From assembly GCA_918026815.1 (NCBI GenBank), contig CAKJVC010000182.1, positions 186,001 to 250,000 on the forward strand: a DNA stretch of 64,000 nt. The letters run 5' to 3'. Source of the DNA: Chalara sp. BL73 (Eukaryota > Ascomycota > Leotiomycetes > Helotiales). Both the position numbers and the translations under genes were made by a program. Shown here piece after piece: positions 37,339-48,988 of this stretch (position 1 is the first letter of the stretch; every line of letters starts with the position of its first letter). The notes under the pieces were generated by a model. It searched no databases and was not told the origin of the DNA. It was given only the letters and a program-made list of their open reading frames with translations.

Positions 37339-38806
37339 TCAGGTCGGCTTTCCTCTGTCTCTCTTCCTAAGTCTTTTCTGCCGTGCATGTGCTCTCAAGA
37401 CATCCCCATCTCGCAGCTCTTCGGGAAGATTGAAATCTGCAGGAGGCACATCTGGAATTGGATGTCCCCATGCAGCAGTAGTCCTACCGCTTCGTCGAAG
37501 TTTGCCCAGCGCAGCATCTCGAATGTGAGGTGCCTGGAAGAATGACTTCATATCCTTCTCTACCCTTGGTGGCTGCGATATTGGCTCCACTTTGGGCCTA
37601 CGCTCCATCCGCTGTACTGGGCCACATCGGGCGATGGCTTCATCGTGTAATTGTCTTGCAGCTGAGGCGTCCACATCGCTATAATCAGGAGGATCACCAT
37701 TACTGATCACGCTTTTCTCCCGTCCGTCCTCAACCGATTCTGCCTTGGCCTGATCTTTCTCAAGCTTCCGGCGTTTCTCCTCTTCCCTCCATGTACGGAA
37801 CTTCTCGATGATCATTTCACATCCCGTGATAAAGTGTCTTCGTGCAGGTTCGTAATCTTTTCGCTTTGACTCCGTGATACCGCTGACGCCCATTAGTTTT
37901 AACCATTCATGGCCCTGTAAACCCTCAAGCAGCCGTATCACTTGGTCTTTTTCATGCTGGGCTCTTCCTTTGTCAGTATTCCGGATTGCCTTTTCCTGTC
38001 GTTCAGGCTTTCGGTGTATCGATTCAAAGTAGGCATCTGACAGTGGATCGTCCTCCCCATCTCTGTAATGTTGAGCTAGGAACGTGAAGTCCACCCGTTC
38101 TGCATTGTGTAGCGTTTCGAAGATCGTATCAGGGAATTCTTTGAGGGAGGCTTCAGGCGTATGGCCGTTGGTTTTGGTGCTCGTAGCTGTCTTGGCGCTG
38201 TCCACCACAATTATTGGAGTATCGTAGTTCAAGATGCCTGGAACAGATTAGCGATTGATCAATTGTATCCTCACATAGGGCAAACTTACTCTCTTCCTTT
38301 GGCACATTCCCAATCACCTCATCATACTCGGGAAAGTATGCAGACAGCTCGCTCTTATAGCGGCCACCTTCCTGCGATCGTAGAGATCGTTTCTGATCTG
38401 CCGCCTTAATGTCTTCGTGCTTAGGTTGAAGCCGATCGAGCTCATGCTTGATGCCATTCACAACCTTCTGCTGATGGTTGGTTCGTGGTGGAGTGGAGGC
38501 TTTGTGCTGTGCGGGTTTTGGTGGAGGTTTCGAGTTTGGGGATGTCGATCGCCGATGGCGCATATCTGTATTGAGGACAATCGGATTTGCATTTGTCAGG
38601 ATCTCGACGGCAAGTTTTGGCTTCTTGATCTGCGCAGAGTGATTTTTATCGTCTGTAGACTCTCTGACGCGCTTTTTTCGAATATTGGAGAGCTGCTGGG
38701 TGTGGTCATGGCCAGATCGCAGCTGGTGGTTGCCTAGGGAGCGTGAAGCTGATCGTGTTATAAGGCCATCGCTTTTCTTAGACGATCGAAGAGATTGTGA
38801 AGCCAT
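37339..38806 (-). CDS. SAS4-domain protein (silencing/HAT complex subunit)
   Basis: Proposed exons 38290–38806 and 37339–38237 (52-nt intron) give 471 residues. The N-terminal 190 residues are basic and disordered. The central part matches the SAS4 domain: DFTFLAQHYRDGEDDPLSDA, HRKPERQEKAIRN, and LLEGLQGHEWLKLMGVSGIT followed by a long charged helix EKFRTWREEEKRRKLEKDQ. In yeast, Sas4 joins Sas2 and Sas5 in a histone H4 K16 acetyltransferase; a similar chromatin role is inferred. The C-terminus has a short conserved motif (DMKSFFQAPHIRDAALGKLR). I start at MASQSLRSS (38806), the first ATG of the frame. Confidence 0.82.
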
Positions 38807-40067
38807 GGATCGTCGTGGTTCCACAGGGCATATTTGTTTAATTGAATTGATGAATTTCTGATGATTGTAGATGGAAGGTGGTTGCGGATTGTTTGTTTTG
38901 CTCTGCCCTCGTAAGGAGCCCTATTCCAACTACAATGGGGGGTTGTTTGGCGAAGCAGCCTTCCCCTGCTATGCTATGCTATGGAGCTGACTATGGGAGC
39001 TTTTCAGCCACTAAACAATCAATTCACGTCATGAAAATATCTACAACCAATTCTATCAGCAAAATTGTTTTCTTTCTGCTTGTATTATGTCAAATTTGAA
39101 ATAATTCCCTCTCAGCCTTTCTGCGCCTGCAACTTGCAGTACTGAGAGGTGCAGAGCCACAGCTGTTATCACCACGTGATCCTTATCAGCGTGGATAGCA
39201 ATTCCATCTGAATTTTCCATTTCATCCATGGTCTCTTAGAGTTCGAACATGGATTGGCCAGAAAATCTCGTCTACTGGCTTCAAAGGAAACCCTGAGTGC
39301 TCCAGACTCATTCTGTTATCCTTTTCCCGTAGAATAATAGGGTAGTGCCTAATTACAAGCATCAAAGCAGCTTATCTCCATCGCAAGAAAACTTCCAACC
39401 ACTGTTATCTTAACCTTTGCAATCCCTACTTTTCGTACACTGGAAAGTCAGACGGCTAAGTTTTAAAATGTGCCAGACGAACAATATTCGGAAACACGCT
39501 TAGAGGATAGATGGTTGTATCAGTCCGGTTTGATCTTTCAAGGAGAGGGTAAAACAATTGAGATTTTGCTTCCGTGTACTGCAGATGTATATCTTCGAGC
39601 ACGATAATAGATCTTGCGTCGAAGAAATTTATTGGATCCTTCAATTCTTGTATCTTCGTGTTCGGAGAGATATAGCATTCGTGAGAATCATTATACAAGA
39701 TTTGATTTACTAGTCACTCCTCAACAAACTCAAGAGGCGGGGAAACATGTAATTCTTGTGTTCCAGCTTTTGAATCTAACGGGAGGTTTGAAAAGTATTA
39801 CGGTCTAAAGTATTACACAATCCCACGAGAATGAAGACCAAATTCTCGGTCATCTGGAAGCTCAGACACAAATGCATGCAGCTCGTCTACAAGTTCACAC
39901 AGCCTGCCTTAGTTCCAAAATTCTCACATGGGTGTTAGAAACACTTCTATTCATGCCATGAAAGGACCTATCAGCTAATAAAATACAATCAAAAATCACC
40001 CAATATCCCCAATATCCCCAATGCATCCATCAGCATTTTCTAGATAGAAATCCGGGTATTGACCGAC
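38807..40067. other. Intergenic region, SAS4 upstream / AlaRS downstream
   Basis: 1.26 kb. Open frames at 38878–39099 and 39456–39808 show no recognisable domains and look like chance. No gene is called. Confidence 0.55.
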
Positions 40068-43000
40068 TCAAAGTTTCAGCTTCTCCTCAAACCATTTCGT
40101 TGCCACCTCAACCGCCTCGTCGACCTTGTCCACATTCTTTCCCTGTCCGGTCCTCGTAGTTGGATCTCTACCTCCAGATTGGCCGCCAATTACATCCGAG
40201 ACTGACTGTGCCCACTCTTCAACCTTGATCTTCTCGATATGCGAGGTCCCTACATAAACACCATGCGCGACGTCTTGGTCTCCTTCTTTGTTGCCAAATA
40301 GGTAGATGGTCTTGTCCTTCTCCTTGTTCTTGTAGTGGTTCATCACTTCGCCGATGACTTTAGGATTTGAAGAAATGGGTAAGCGTCCGACGAAGACCTT
40401 GCTGTCCTTGTTATCTGTGAAGTGCTTCTTTACAGTGTCTAAAGCAGCCTTAGACTCCGCCTTCTGCACTTTCTTCTGCTCAGCAAGAATATCCTTTTGT
40501 ACTTTGCTCAAGAGGGCATTCAACTCGTCCTTCGTCAGCGTCGATATGGTGAGTTGATCCAGCTCAGTTTTAAGCTTCTTAGCCTCTTGTTCCTTCTGTC
40601 GTCCGAGAGGCAGGGCATCTAGCGCTTTGAGCTCCTTGCGGAACTCTTCTGCCTGACGTTGGACATCATGCGCAGCATCCCCAGTGTAGGCGATGATTCT
40701 ACGGATACCTTTGGCAATTCCGCTCTCCTCAACAATCACAAGATCTTTAATGAGACCAGTTTGCTCAACATGAGTTCCGCCACAGAATTCCACACTGACA
40801 TTCCGCCAATCTGGATTTTTGGGATTCGCAAGAAGAGTCTCTACCTCAACCCCTACTGAGACCACCCTTACAGGATTTGGGTAGGTTTCGCCGAATACTG
40901 CACGCACACCATTGATACCCTTGGCGATATCAAGATCAACGTCCTTTGCATATACAACGCTGTTCTGGCGGATATACTTATTTGAAGAGTCTTCAATCTT
41001 CTTAATCTCAGCTGGCGTCACCGCGCTCTTGTGTGAGAAGTCAAAGCGGAGCTTTTCTTCATCAACAAGAGAACCCTTCTGGTTGACATCATCGCCGAGA
41101 TGTTCTCTCAAGGAGTGATTCAGAATATGTGTACCTGTATGGTTATTGCGAATAGGCTGTCTCCGTAGCTCATCGTATTCGCAGATAACCTCATCGCCAG
41201 CTTTGAGATTACCATATGCAAGATAGCCATTATGCACGATATAGCCACCATAGCTTTGTACATCCAAAACCTTGAATTCCGCAACATCATCGATGAGAAT
41301 CTTGCCAGTATCGAACGTTTGACCTCCTTGTTCCGCATAGAAGTTGGTTTTATCCAGTAATATTCCGAATGATGATTTGGGTGGTAAGCCTTCGGTTGTT
41401 TTCAAGAAAGATTTACCATCATATATTAATTGTAACTTGCTGGTAATATTATCTTTCGAGAACTTGGCATCGTCATTTGGCTTGGGAAGATTGATCTTGC
41501 TGGAGAGCTCTGCGATCTGATGTACGTCCAACTTCGCATATATTTGCTCAGTGTTCTTGACGACTTTGCTTGCTTCTCGGGCTTTCTCTTTGGCAACTGC
41601 AACTAAATTAGCACTATTTTGTTGTTTTCCATGGGAGAATCCAGAGCTCGAGAACCTATCTTAAGAGCCAAATGCAAGATAAATGAGCTGTCCCGGCTTC
41701 AGGGACTGTTCTTGAGCTCTCGGCTCCTAAAGCAAATCGAGATATTTGTAAAGAAAGGCTACTAACTCTCAATCTCGGCTTCATCAGTCTCAAAACCGAG
41801 TTCTTCGGCCATAATTTTAGTGAGATCCTCAGGAAATCCAAAAGTATCGTACAGTCGCCACACATCATCGCCGGAAAGCTTCTTCTCTCCCCTCTTGCGT
41901 GCAGCATCAACGTACTTCTCAAACATCTTCTCTCCACGATCTAAGGTCTTTGCAAATGCTACTTCTTCTTCGTCCAGTAACTCCTTCACATCCTGCTGCT
42001 TCTTGACAATCTCTGGGAACTGCTCACCCATTTGGTCAATGAGCGCAGGAAGAATTTTGGAGAAGAAGCTTCCAATCTCAGCGTTGAAATATTTTCGCGC
42101 ATACCGGGAGCCACGGCGTAAGACTCGGCGTACAACATAACCTCTTCCCAGATTGCTTGGAACACCTCCATCCGAGATAGCAAAGGCCAGCAATCGAATA
42201 TGATCCGCAATAACTCGATATGCGGTATCAATGCCATCAACATCATCCTTGCCATATTTGTCTGTATAATCTCTAGCACCAGTGACTTCCTGAATCGTCT
42301 TGAACAATGGCCAGAAAACATCAGTGTCGTAGTTTGAGTACTTATCCTGCAGCACAGACACCAATCGCTCAAAACCCAGACCGGTATCAACATGTTTCGC
42401 CGGCAGTGTCTTCAAGGACCGATCCTTCTGTCTGTCGAACTGGATGAAAACGTTATTCCAGATTTCCAGGACATTTGGGTCATCTTGATTGACAAGACTG
42501 GCGGCATTCCGGCCGCCAATTCGATCATAATGAATTTCACTACACGGCCCGCAAGGTCCCGTCTCACCCATCTCCCAGAAGTTGTCCTTCATATTTCCGG
42601 GTAGAATGTGATCTTCAGCAATGCCAACGGACTTCCATAACTCTTTAGCCTCCAAATCTGGTTCTAGTCCCGCACTTGCGTCTCCCTCGAAGTATGTAGC
42701 ATAAAGGCGGTCAGGATCTATACCATAGACCTTTGTGAGAAGTTCGTAAGACCATTCAATAGCCTCCTTCTTAAAATAGTCTCCAAATGACCAATTTCCT
42801 AACATTTCGAAGAATGTGTGGTGGTAGCTATCCTTTCCCACATCATCCAGATCATTGTGCTTGCCTCCCGCGCGTATGCATTTTTGGGTATCTGTTGCTC
42901 TCTTCAATTTGGCCAAATCATCTGTCTGCCCAATCGTGCCCAGGAAAATGGGCTTAAACTGGTTCATTCCAGCATTGGTGAAGAGAAGAGTTGGGTCATT

Positions 43001-43374
43001 GTGGGGGACGACCGAAGAAGACGGCACTGTGCAGAAAGCATGATTAGTTGTATACTCTTAAAAATACGATACTGGGCCATCCATGCATGGAGAATCTACA
43101 ATTGAGCCTTCTGGGCATGTATATCTTGTTATGATGGCCTCAAAGAAAATGGAAGTCTGGTAGTTGACACATCAGAGCTACCCCGCTACATACCTATCGT
43201 GTGCTCTTTTCCCTTAAAGAAATCCAGGAACTGCTTTCTGACCACCGGAGCAGTCCATTTCATATTCGAATCCGTCATCTTTGCTCTTAGAACTGCGAAG
43301 TTGCGATATCCAGATATGAATGTCGTGGTTGTGGTCGTGGTGCGCTTGGTCAAAAGTCCAAACCCTCGAAACAT
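40068..43374 (-). CDS. ALA1: Alanyl-tRNA synthetase, likely dual cytosolic and mitochondrial
   Basis: Proposed exons 43194–43374, 41767–43026 and 40068–41596 give 989 residues. Class II motifs are clear ([48 protein letters not shown]). The editing domain has [18 protein letters not shown] and the zinc/active-site CGGTH; a C-terminal C-Ala domain follows. The enzyme charges tRNA-Ala and clears mischarged Ser or Gly. The first ATG adds a leader rich in Arg, Thr and hydrophobics ([19 protein letters not shown]); a second ATG 32 codons on (MTDSNMKW) gives the normal cytosolic start. Introns are unusually long here (167 and 170 nt). For the second intron, an acceptor 71 nt earlier would add about 24 residues in frame. 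Confidence 0.96.
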
Positions 43375-43567
43375 TTATTTATCTGCGATATGTGACTCAA
43401 CCACCAAAACTCATCCGGCGTCCCTCCCTTATCCGAGTCCAAGTCTTCAGCACAACCGCACAAATTATCACCCGGATTACTGTGAGTCAAGGCGCGGTTA
43501 TTTTGCGATTGGAAAGGAGCGAGAGGTGTTTTAAAGGTGTTAGGGGCCGGGGAGCGATGGGAGAAGG
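43375..43567. promoter_or_regulatory. Short bidirectional promoter region, AlaRS / unknown gene
   Basis: Only 193 bp separate the divergent start codons of alanyl-tRNA synthetase and the gene at 43568, so the two likely share promoter sequence. No specific factor site was identified. Confidence 0.6.
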
Positions 43568-44334
43568 ATGGAGCGCGTGCCCGCGACGTCTGGAAAGATT
43601 AGGAAACGCAAGGCCGAAAACCAGGATAATGAACGCCTTTCCAAAAGGCTGAGTCTGCTCAACCTTGGTTTGTCACCTTGCCTTGAAATATTTCTGATGA
43701 CTCCTTCTAATGATTCGTAGAGCGCAATGGCCAAGTATTGTATGTGCCAGTAGAAGAGCCTTCCGTCAGCGCAACGACCACCTCAAAGCCAATAACACCT
43801 GCGCAAGGCCAAAGCAACGACGAATTGATGCAAGTAGACGATACCAAGCACAGAGTTTTTATTTATAATCTAGACGATGAGCTATCTGACAGCGAGACAT
43901 CAGACGATGGGAAGATAGTTTTTCTACCTGATATTGAGAAACATCTTCGCGAATCACGTATTCCGCCCTCGATCCTGGCCAATAGTGAGGGCGAATTGGC
44001 AGGTCACAATCAGCAATTGGTCCTTTACAATGTTCCCAGCTCTTTGACCGTGCCGGCCGAGCAGGACAGTGTACGGAAGGCTATCATTGAGACGAGGGCT
44101 CGGGCAAGAGCAAGACAGCAGCAGAAAGGGGAGGCAGATGCCCAGACGGCCCAGACTGTCAATACAAATAGTAATAGAGGCGGGGGGATAGGAATAGAGG
44201 ATTGGCATAATGGTAGGATGGCAGAGATTTCTCTGACGAGCGCCACCACAAGTACTGCAAATGGGACGGTGTTCCCAATTGGTGCTGCAAATAGTATGGT
44301 GGATGATGACCCAGATGCAATGGATTTGGGATAA
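43568..44334 (+). CDS. Conserved-looking acidic/basic protein, function unknown
   Basis: Proposed exons 43568–43667 and 43721–44334 (53-nt intron) give 237 residues. The first exon encodes a basic segment resembling a bipartite nuclear signal (KIRKRKAENQDNERLSKRL). The splice yields LLNLERNGQVLYVPVEEPS. A middle region (HRVFIYNLDDELSDSE, IVFLPDIEKHLRESRIP, LANSEGELAGHNQQLVLYNV) has the balanced composition of a real domain, followed by an Arg/Ala/Gln-rich helix. The C-terminus is acidic (DDDPDAMDLG). I do not recognise the family. Nuclear location is an inference from the basic cluster. It shares a 193-bp divergent promoter with the AlaRS gene. Confidence 0.72.
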
Positions 44335-44558
44335 TTTTTGACAGTCACATCTTCAAAGCCAGATATAGCAGATAATACAACAATGAAGAACATCAATTAG
44401 TTTCAATCATGTTGATCGTGCCTATGCCAGATAGTGAAAAGGGGAACCAAAGTATGTGTATCATATGCGACGCTCAATGCTCCATAGCCCATGCTCCATT
44501 ACTCCAACCACTCTTACAAATATCTCCTTCCTAACTAGATTCGAGTCTTGTCTCGAAT

Positions 44559-45210
44559 TTATTGCCGGTAAGGGTTATTGCTGACTGTGCTGGCACCCGT
44601 ATGATTTGCTTGGACGGCTGCTGGTGGCGGGCCTGGAGGGGCATCATACGATGGTGATGCCTCTGAATTCTCATTTGGTCTTCTAGTTGGTTCTGTTCTC
44701 CATTGTGACGGGTCAACCTTTGTCCCTCCAGCCGGAGGTTGGTATACCGGTGGCGGAGGCTCGTTGGGGTTGTACATTGGCGGAGGCATAGGATGCATGC
44801 CGTATTGTCCTCCATCTGGACGGTATGGAGAGTAGTAGGCCTGGGGATTCTGATAGTTTGGGTCGAATCTCGCACGTTGCTGTCTGTTTAGGAGCCACTG
44901 AAATACTTGTAAGGTATGCTTTGCCATTGGTGCCACGGGATACGTACTCTATGGTATGCAAGTGGTGGAAGCCCCTTCTTTATCCTCCTCTTCGCATGTA
45001 GATAGCCCCCAATCATGTATGCTGAAAACAGAAAGATGATGGCGAAAAATACTGACCACCTTGCGATTTGGCCCTCCTGAATTGTGTTAGTGACCTCTTG
45101 AACATCGATAGACTCTCATTCTCCCGTACTCTAGTATACCAGAAATCGTCGTGATATGTAACATAGTTTCCATATTCATCGATAGTCTGACGAGAGAAGA
45201 TGGCTGCCAT
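44559..45210 (-). CDS. RCR-like single-span membrane protein with PY motifs
   Basis: Proposed exons 45130–45210, 44948–45076 and 44559–44897 give 182 residues. A short N-terminal luminal part with aromatic residues (YHDDFWYTREGQIARW) precedes one membrane helix (SVFFAIIFLFSAYMIGGY) and a basic stop (HAKRRIKKGLPP). A Pro/Tyr/Gln-rich cytoplasmic tail follows, with PPPPVY and SPSYDAPP motifs. This layout fits the RCR family (chitin synthesis regulation, Congo red resistance), in which PPxY-type motifs recruit the Rsp5/Nedd4 ubiquitin ligase for membrane-protein sorting. Without splicing, the membrane helix is lost, which supports the model. Assignment to RCR1 or RCR2 is not possible. Confidence 0.82.
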
Positions 45211-46536
45211 GTCGTCTAATTCGTACTGAAGAACCGGAACCTGGAGGTTTATGTGAATCTTCCCCGAGCAGCGTCTAAGTTATAGAGAAGACACCCCAGG
45301 TCCCTCTTCAGTGGCTTTGCTCTCACCTGGATGCTCAAAGAGTGACAATTGAGAGGAACAAAGACAAGCTTTTGCGGTGTATGTTATGTTGCCTCTATGA
45401 GTTGGCCCTGAGACTTTGTTAATGGAAGATTGGCGGCACGACCACTATGCTGGAACACTGCTGTTGCTGGGTGACGTTTCATGCGTATCAACTCCCGTCG
45501 CAGCTGCCGAGGAAGAAACACTTGACAAGCTTCTTATCGCTTACAAAGACGAGGATGTTTATTTAATTATTGTAAGAAATCCGAGGTGGTGAAGTATTCA
45601 ATAGATTATTCTCTGGCTACAGATATGTATACAGATATGAAACTGTGTAATGTCAACAATGTCCTGAAGTCGAACGCGGACTAGGTTGTGTTACTCCTTT
45701 GGGCTTAGTTCTTCGTACCTGCGCTGCCAGGGGGGAATGGGCAGGGGACAGAAGTGCATCGTCACGTGAGTATTAAAAACACAAGGCCCCGAGCGGGACG
45801 ATCCATGTGCCACGGCTTGGCCGCAGGTTCCAGCGATTGAATTGCCCTGGTAGAAAAGAGCTTCGCTCCACCACCCATCTGATGTGGTCTGTCCTAAATC
45901 ATCATCGACACCGATTCAAAGTCCCGCCTTTCTGCCAAGTAAACACCATCTAGATGGTTTCACAGCTGCTACATATTGAGCGTATAGAGCCGTAATCGTG
46001 AGCAACCCATGTTTGACCTCGACCGTCAATTCTCGACATGGGTTCTCTACAAAAGTGTTTACTGCTTACGATCTTTGTTTCTGACCCTTCATGATGCGCT
46101 TCTAGGTTCTGATACGTTCAGCGCACGGTTTTCTTGCCTAATGGGCAGCTATCCAGGCAGTGAAGCGTTCTGACCGGCAGGCTGCTGTCGTTTGAGACAA
46201 GACGCACGAGGTAGATGCGCCTCCATGCTACTTTTGGGCTCTAGTTCTGGTAGGCTTCTTGAGGGCAAAACCATTGCAATTGTTTCATTTCAAAGGCTCG
46301 AACGTTGGAATGGAACATCATTTTCAAGCAAATTATGGAAGGTGGGCAGGAACTTGTGATGAAATAGGAGCACGATATTCTCGTTAGTCAGCCGAGTTGG
46401 TATCTCAACCTAAACTAGAAGCTAAGCTAATAGTACATGAACGTGGCTGTGCCAGATGTTATCTCCACCACTTCTCGCCAAAGCATTACATTCCCTTAGT
46501 AGTGTTCGCGCCGCCGCCTCACAAATCAACGTGAGC
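45211..46536. other. Intergenic region
   Basis: 1.3 kb without a supportable gene. It marks the change from the housekeeping block to the gene-sparse right part. Confidence 0.5.
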
Positions 46537-47058
46537 TTAGTTGTATCTTCTGCGGCGTCCGACGGTGGGGCAAGTATCGACAGAATCCCCTGGTGGTCCA
46601 CCGACGCAGGCACTAACATCAACCTGGGTATAGACCGCATTTACTCTGCCCAAGGCGATACCTTGGTTGTTGGTCAATCTATTCATTGCGCCTAAGGCAA
46701 TATTGAATCCCCTTGCCCCAGTGTCGATTCCAAGAACATTGACGGTCGTGCCCTGGTAGTTGAGCTCATAGCACTGACCACAAGCAGGAGAGCCATAGCC
46801 AGAAATGGTGGGCGCGCCACCGAGCTAACTTTGTTAACCAAATTTGATTCCGGGAACACTTCACAAGGCACATACATTTGCAAATGCAGGGATCTGTCCA
46901 ATGGTAGTGAGGCCAGGGAAGGCATTGCTACAAGCAATATTGTCGATCGGTAAGGACGGATTATCATAATTTTCATCATAAGAAACAGAGACTGTTTCTT
47001 GGGCGTGTGCAACAGAGACCAAAGCTCCGACACTAAGGATCGTGGTGAGGAATTGCAT
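46537..47058 (-). CDS. Cerato-platanin family secreted protein
   Basis: Proposed exons 46876–47058 and 46537–46824 (51-nt intron) give 156 residues. A signal peptide (MQFLTTILSVGALVSVAHA) precedes the family signature VSVSYDENYDNPSLPI. The body has the double-psi beta-barrel pattern: IACSNAFPGL, ACGQCYEL, VLGIDTGARGFNIALGAMN. Cys residues fit the two conserved disulfides, with an extra Cys near the C-terminus. Cerato-platanins are small secreted fungal proteins that bind chitin oligomers, loosen cell-wall material and can act as elicitors or virulence aids in plant-associated fungi. The C-terminus is basic (GRRRRYN). The gene stands alone, beside a long AT-rich region. Confidence 0.93.
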
Positions 47059-48988
47059 GATGAAAAGTTTGAGATACTGCAAGACAATGCTGTAACGACT
47101 GTGGGTTGCTTAACGCGTTATGAAATGAGTGTGAATGTTCGAGAGGTGCTCGGCGACCGGATACTGAGGCGACCATTCGAGCCAATACTTATATCTCGCG
47201 AGCATGTTTGTGGAATGTATTTCAACTCATTGGAACGTGGTTGGCTGTTCATGCCAAAATTGTCCAAATGCTGCCTCTCATTCCTAGGAAATTAGAGCGC
47301 CATACTGTGTTCTAGCCTTTGAGCCAGAATTGTTCGTAGTGATATCCTTGGATTTTCGGATTTTACCAATGGGTTAATGTAGGTAGCTTTATATTCTTGC
47401 TTAAGCATCTAAGTTGCAAACTTTTTGACCGAAATTTGCCATTGGATTGGAACGCAAGCACCTGCCAACAATTAAGATGTCTTATATTAATTTGAGATAT
47501 GCAATTAAAGTAACAGTGACGAAACCTGAACATGGAATATTAATCTTACTGCTAATACAAACATTTAAGCTGAAAGAAATAATCCAAGTGGCATCCTGTC
47601 GAAGAGCTGGCTATTCAAGCATAACGAGATTAGCAGACCTTGGTCTTAGTTTGCAAGTATATCGGCTTTTTAATTATCTGTAACTCGAATACAGGTAAGG
47701 TGAGAGTGTAGAAACAACAACGCTAAATATTTTAAGAGCAATAATTCAATCAAGTTGGCAAGTTTATAAACGCTAGCAAATGAAGCTCAAGATATCTTCC
47801 CGAGCTAGTTTGCATCTCAACCAGTTTCGGTGAGAGTAGCGAAATATCTACTTTCTTAGAATGTGATATGCGCTGGATGCAAAACGTTATTATGTAGAAA
47901 AGAACGTTTTGCTTGTAAGTTAATGTTAATGTTCAGGATAGCAGGATAAACGCAACTAATAGAACGGCTTGAGAAACTACGGGGGAATAGAAAAGAGGCT
48001 GCAGATATTTCAGATGCACAAATCTCTCCTTTATTTTAACTACTTTGTGTTTCCAGTAAGAAGTAAGCGCTTTTCGGACCACCAAGGTTAGAGCTTGCTG
48101 TGACGCAGCTCCATATTTAGTCCATGCGAATAAGATCTCAGTTGGCCTTGTGACAAACACGGAGCGCCTTTGGCTATCGCGCAGCTTGAGCGACGCGCCT
48201 GACCGCAATTTCCACACCCTCCGCTAAGGCTAGAAGTCGCGGTGATTCCCTAGCATTTTTTGGACACGAAGGTCTGAAGGTTAGCTTCAAGTTAGCTATT
48301 TTGACGTAGTATATAAGTATCCAAGTTAATTTTGAATGCGTGATTGCATGGCTCTATATTACTGATATAGATTGATATTCTCATTTCGGTGCTCAGCTTT
48401 GAGACATACCGCTAAAAACTACTAACTTATTTGTTCACTATTCTCCAATCCGTGAAGCATGTTAACGTTGTATAGCACAAACGACGCTTAGCGAAAGTAC
48501 AAAAATGAAAGCTGCAGTATAGGAGGCATTATTCTAACGTCTGTCACCTCTTGCTTTCTGTAACGACGCAAGGAATCACGGGCTAGAATAGAGGCATATG
48601 GAAGTGCGTACAATAAATAGGCTGATAGTGATTGCCTTATAGGTCTAAAGTACTAAGTATACAAAAACATGAGGAGCAAGTGTAGAGGGTAGAAGCAGGC
48701 CTTTATATAGACGACTCCGACTCTACCCCGTATCGGGTCTGAAACCCCTCATACCCTGATCTGCACCCTCTACACCTGCGCCATAACCTCCGTGTCGCAC
48801 CTTGGGCATACCGATTGTTACACTTTCCATGTACGAAATATGCAATAAAGAGTTCAAAACACACCATTTCAAGAACTTAACATAGATGAAAAGTAAATAC
48901 GCACTTCCTTGGTCTCGTCTGCCGGTAGGCATAACTTTATTCATGAATGTGGAGTTTATTCTCAGGTCCAAACAACCTTAACTTGCAA
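47059..48988. other. AT-rich gene-poor region
   Basis: 1.9 kb, mostly AT-rich, with a small GC-richer island at about 48100–48240. Open frames at 47447–47683, 47933–48217 and 48723–48971 lack recognisable domains. An imperfect inverted repeat is listed separately. Ancient repeat or transposon debris is possible but not shown. Confidence 0.5.
48676..48783. repeat. Imperfect inverted repeat
   Basis: GTGTAGAGGGT at 48680–48690 is matched in reverse complement by ACCCTCTACAC at 48765–48775. With flanks, about 14 of 15 bp pair, with a 74-bp loop between the cores. It could be a hairpin, a small inverted-repeat element or coincidence. Confidence 0.6.

Noticed and set aside
38878..39808. Open frames between the SAS4-like and AlaRS genes
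   Set aside because: Short, unpatterned and without homology that I can recognise.
46456..46695. 79-codon plus-strand frame
   Set aside because: It is antisense to the second exon of the cerato-platanin gene, which has clear family motifs.
47933..48217. 94-codon minus-strand frame in the AT-rich region
   Set aside because: No recognisable family; mixed composition and no splice partners. Could be repeat debris but unsupported.
48723..48971. 82-codon minus-strand frame downstream of the MFS gene
   Set aside because: Overlaps an inverted repeat and presumed 3' UTR; no domain.
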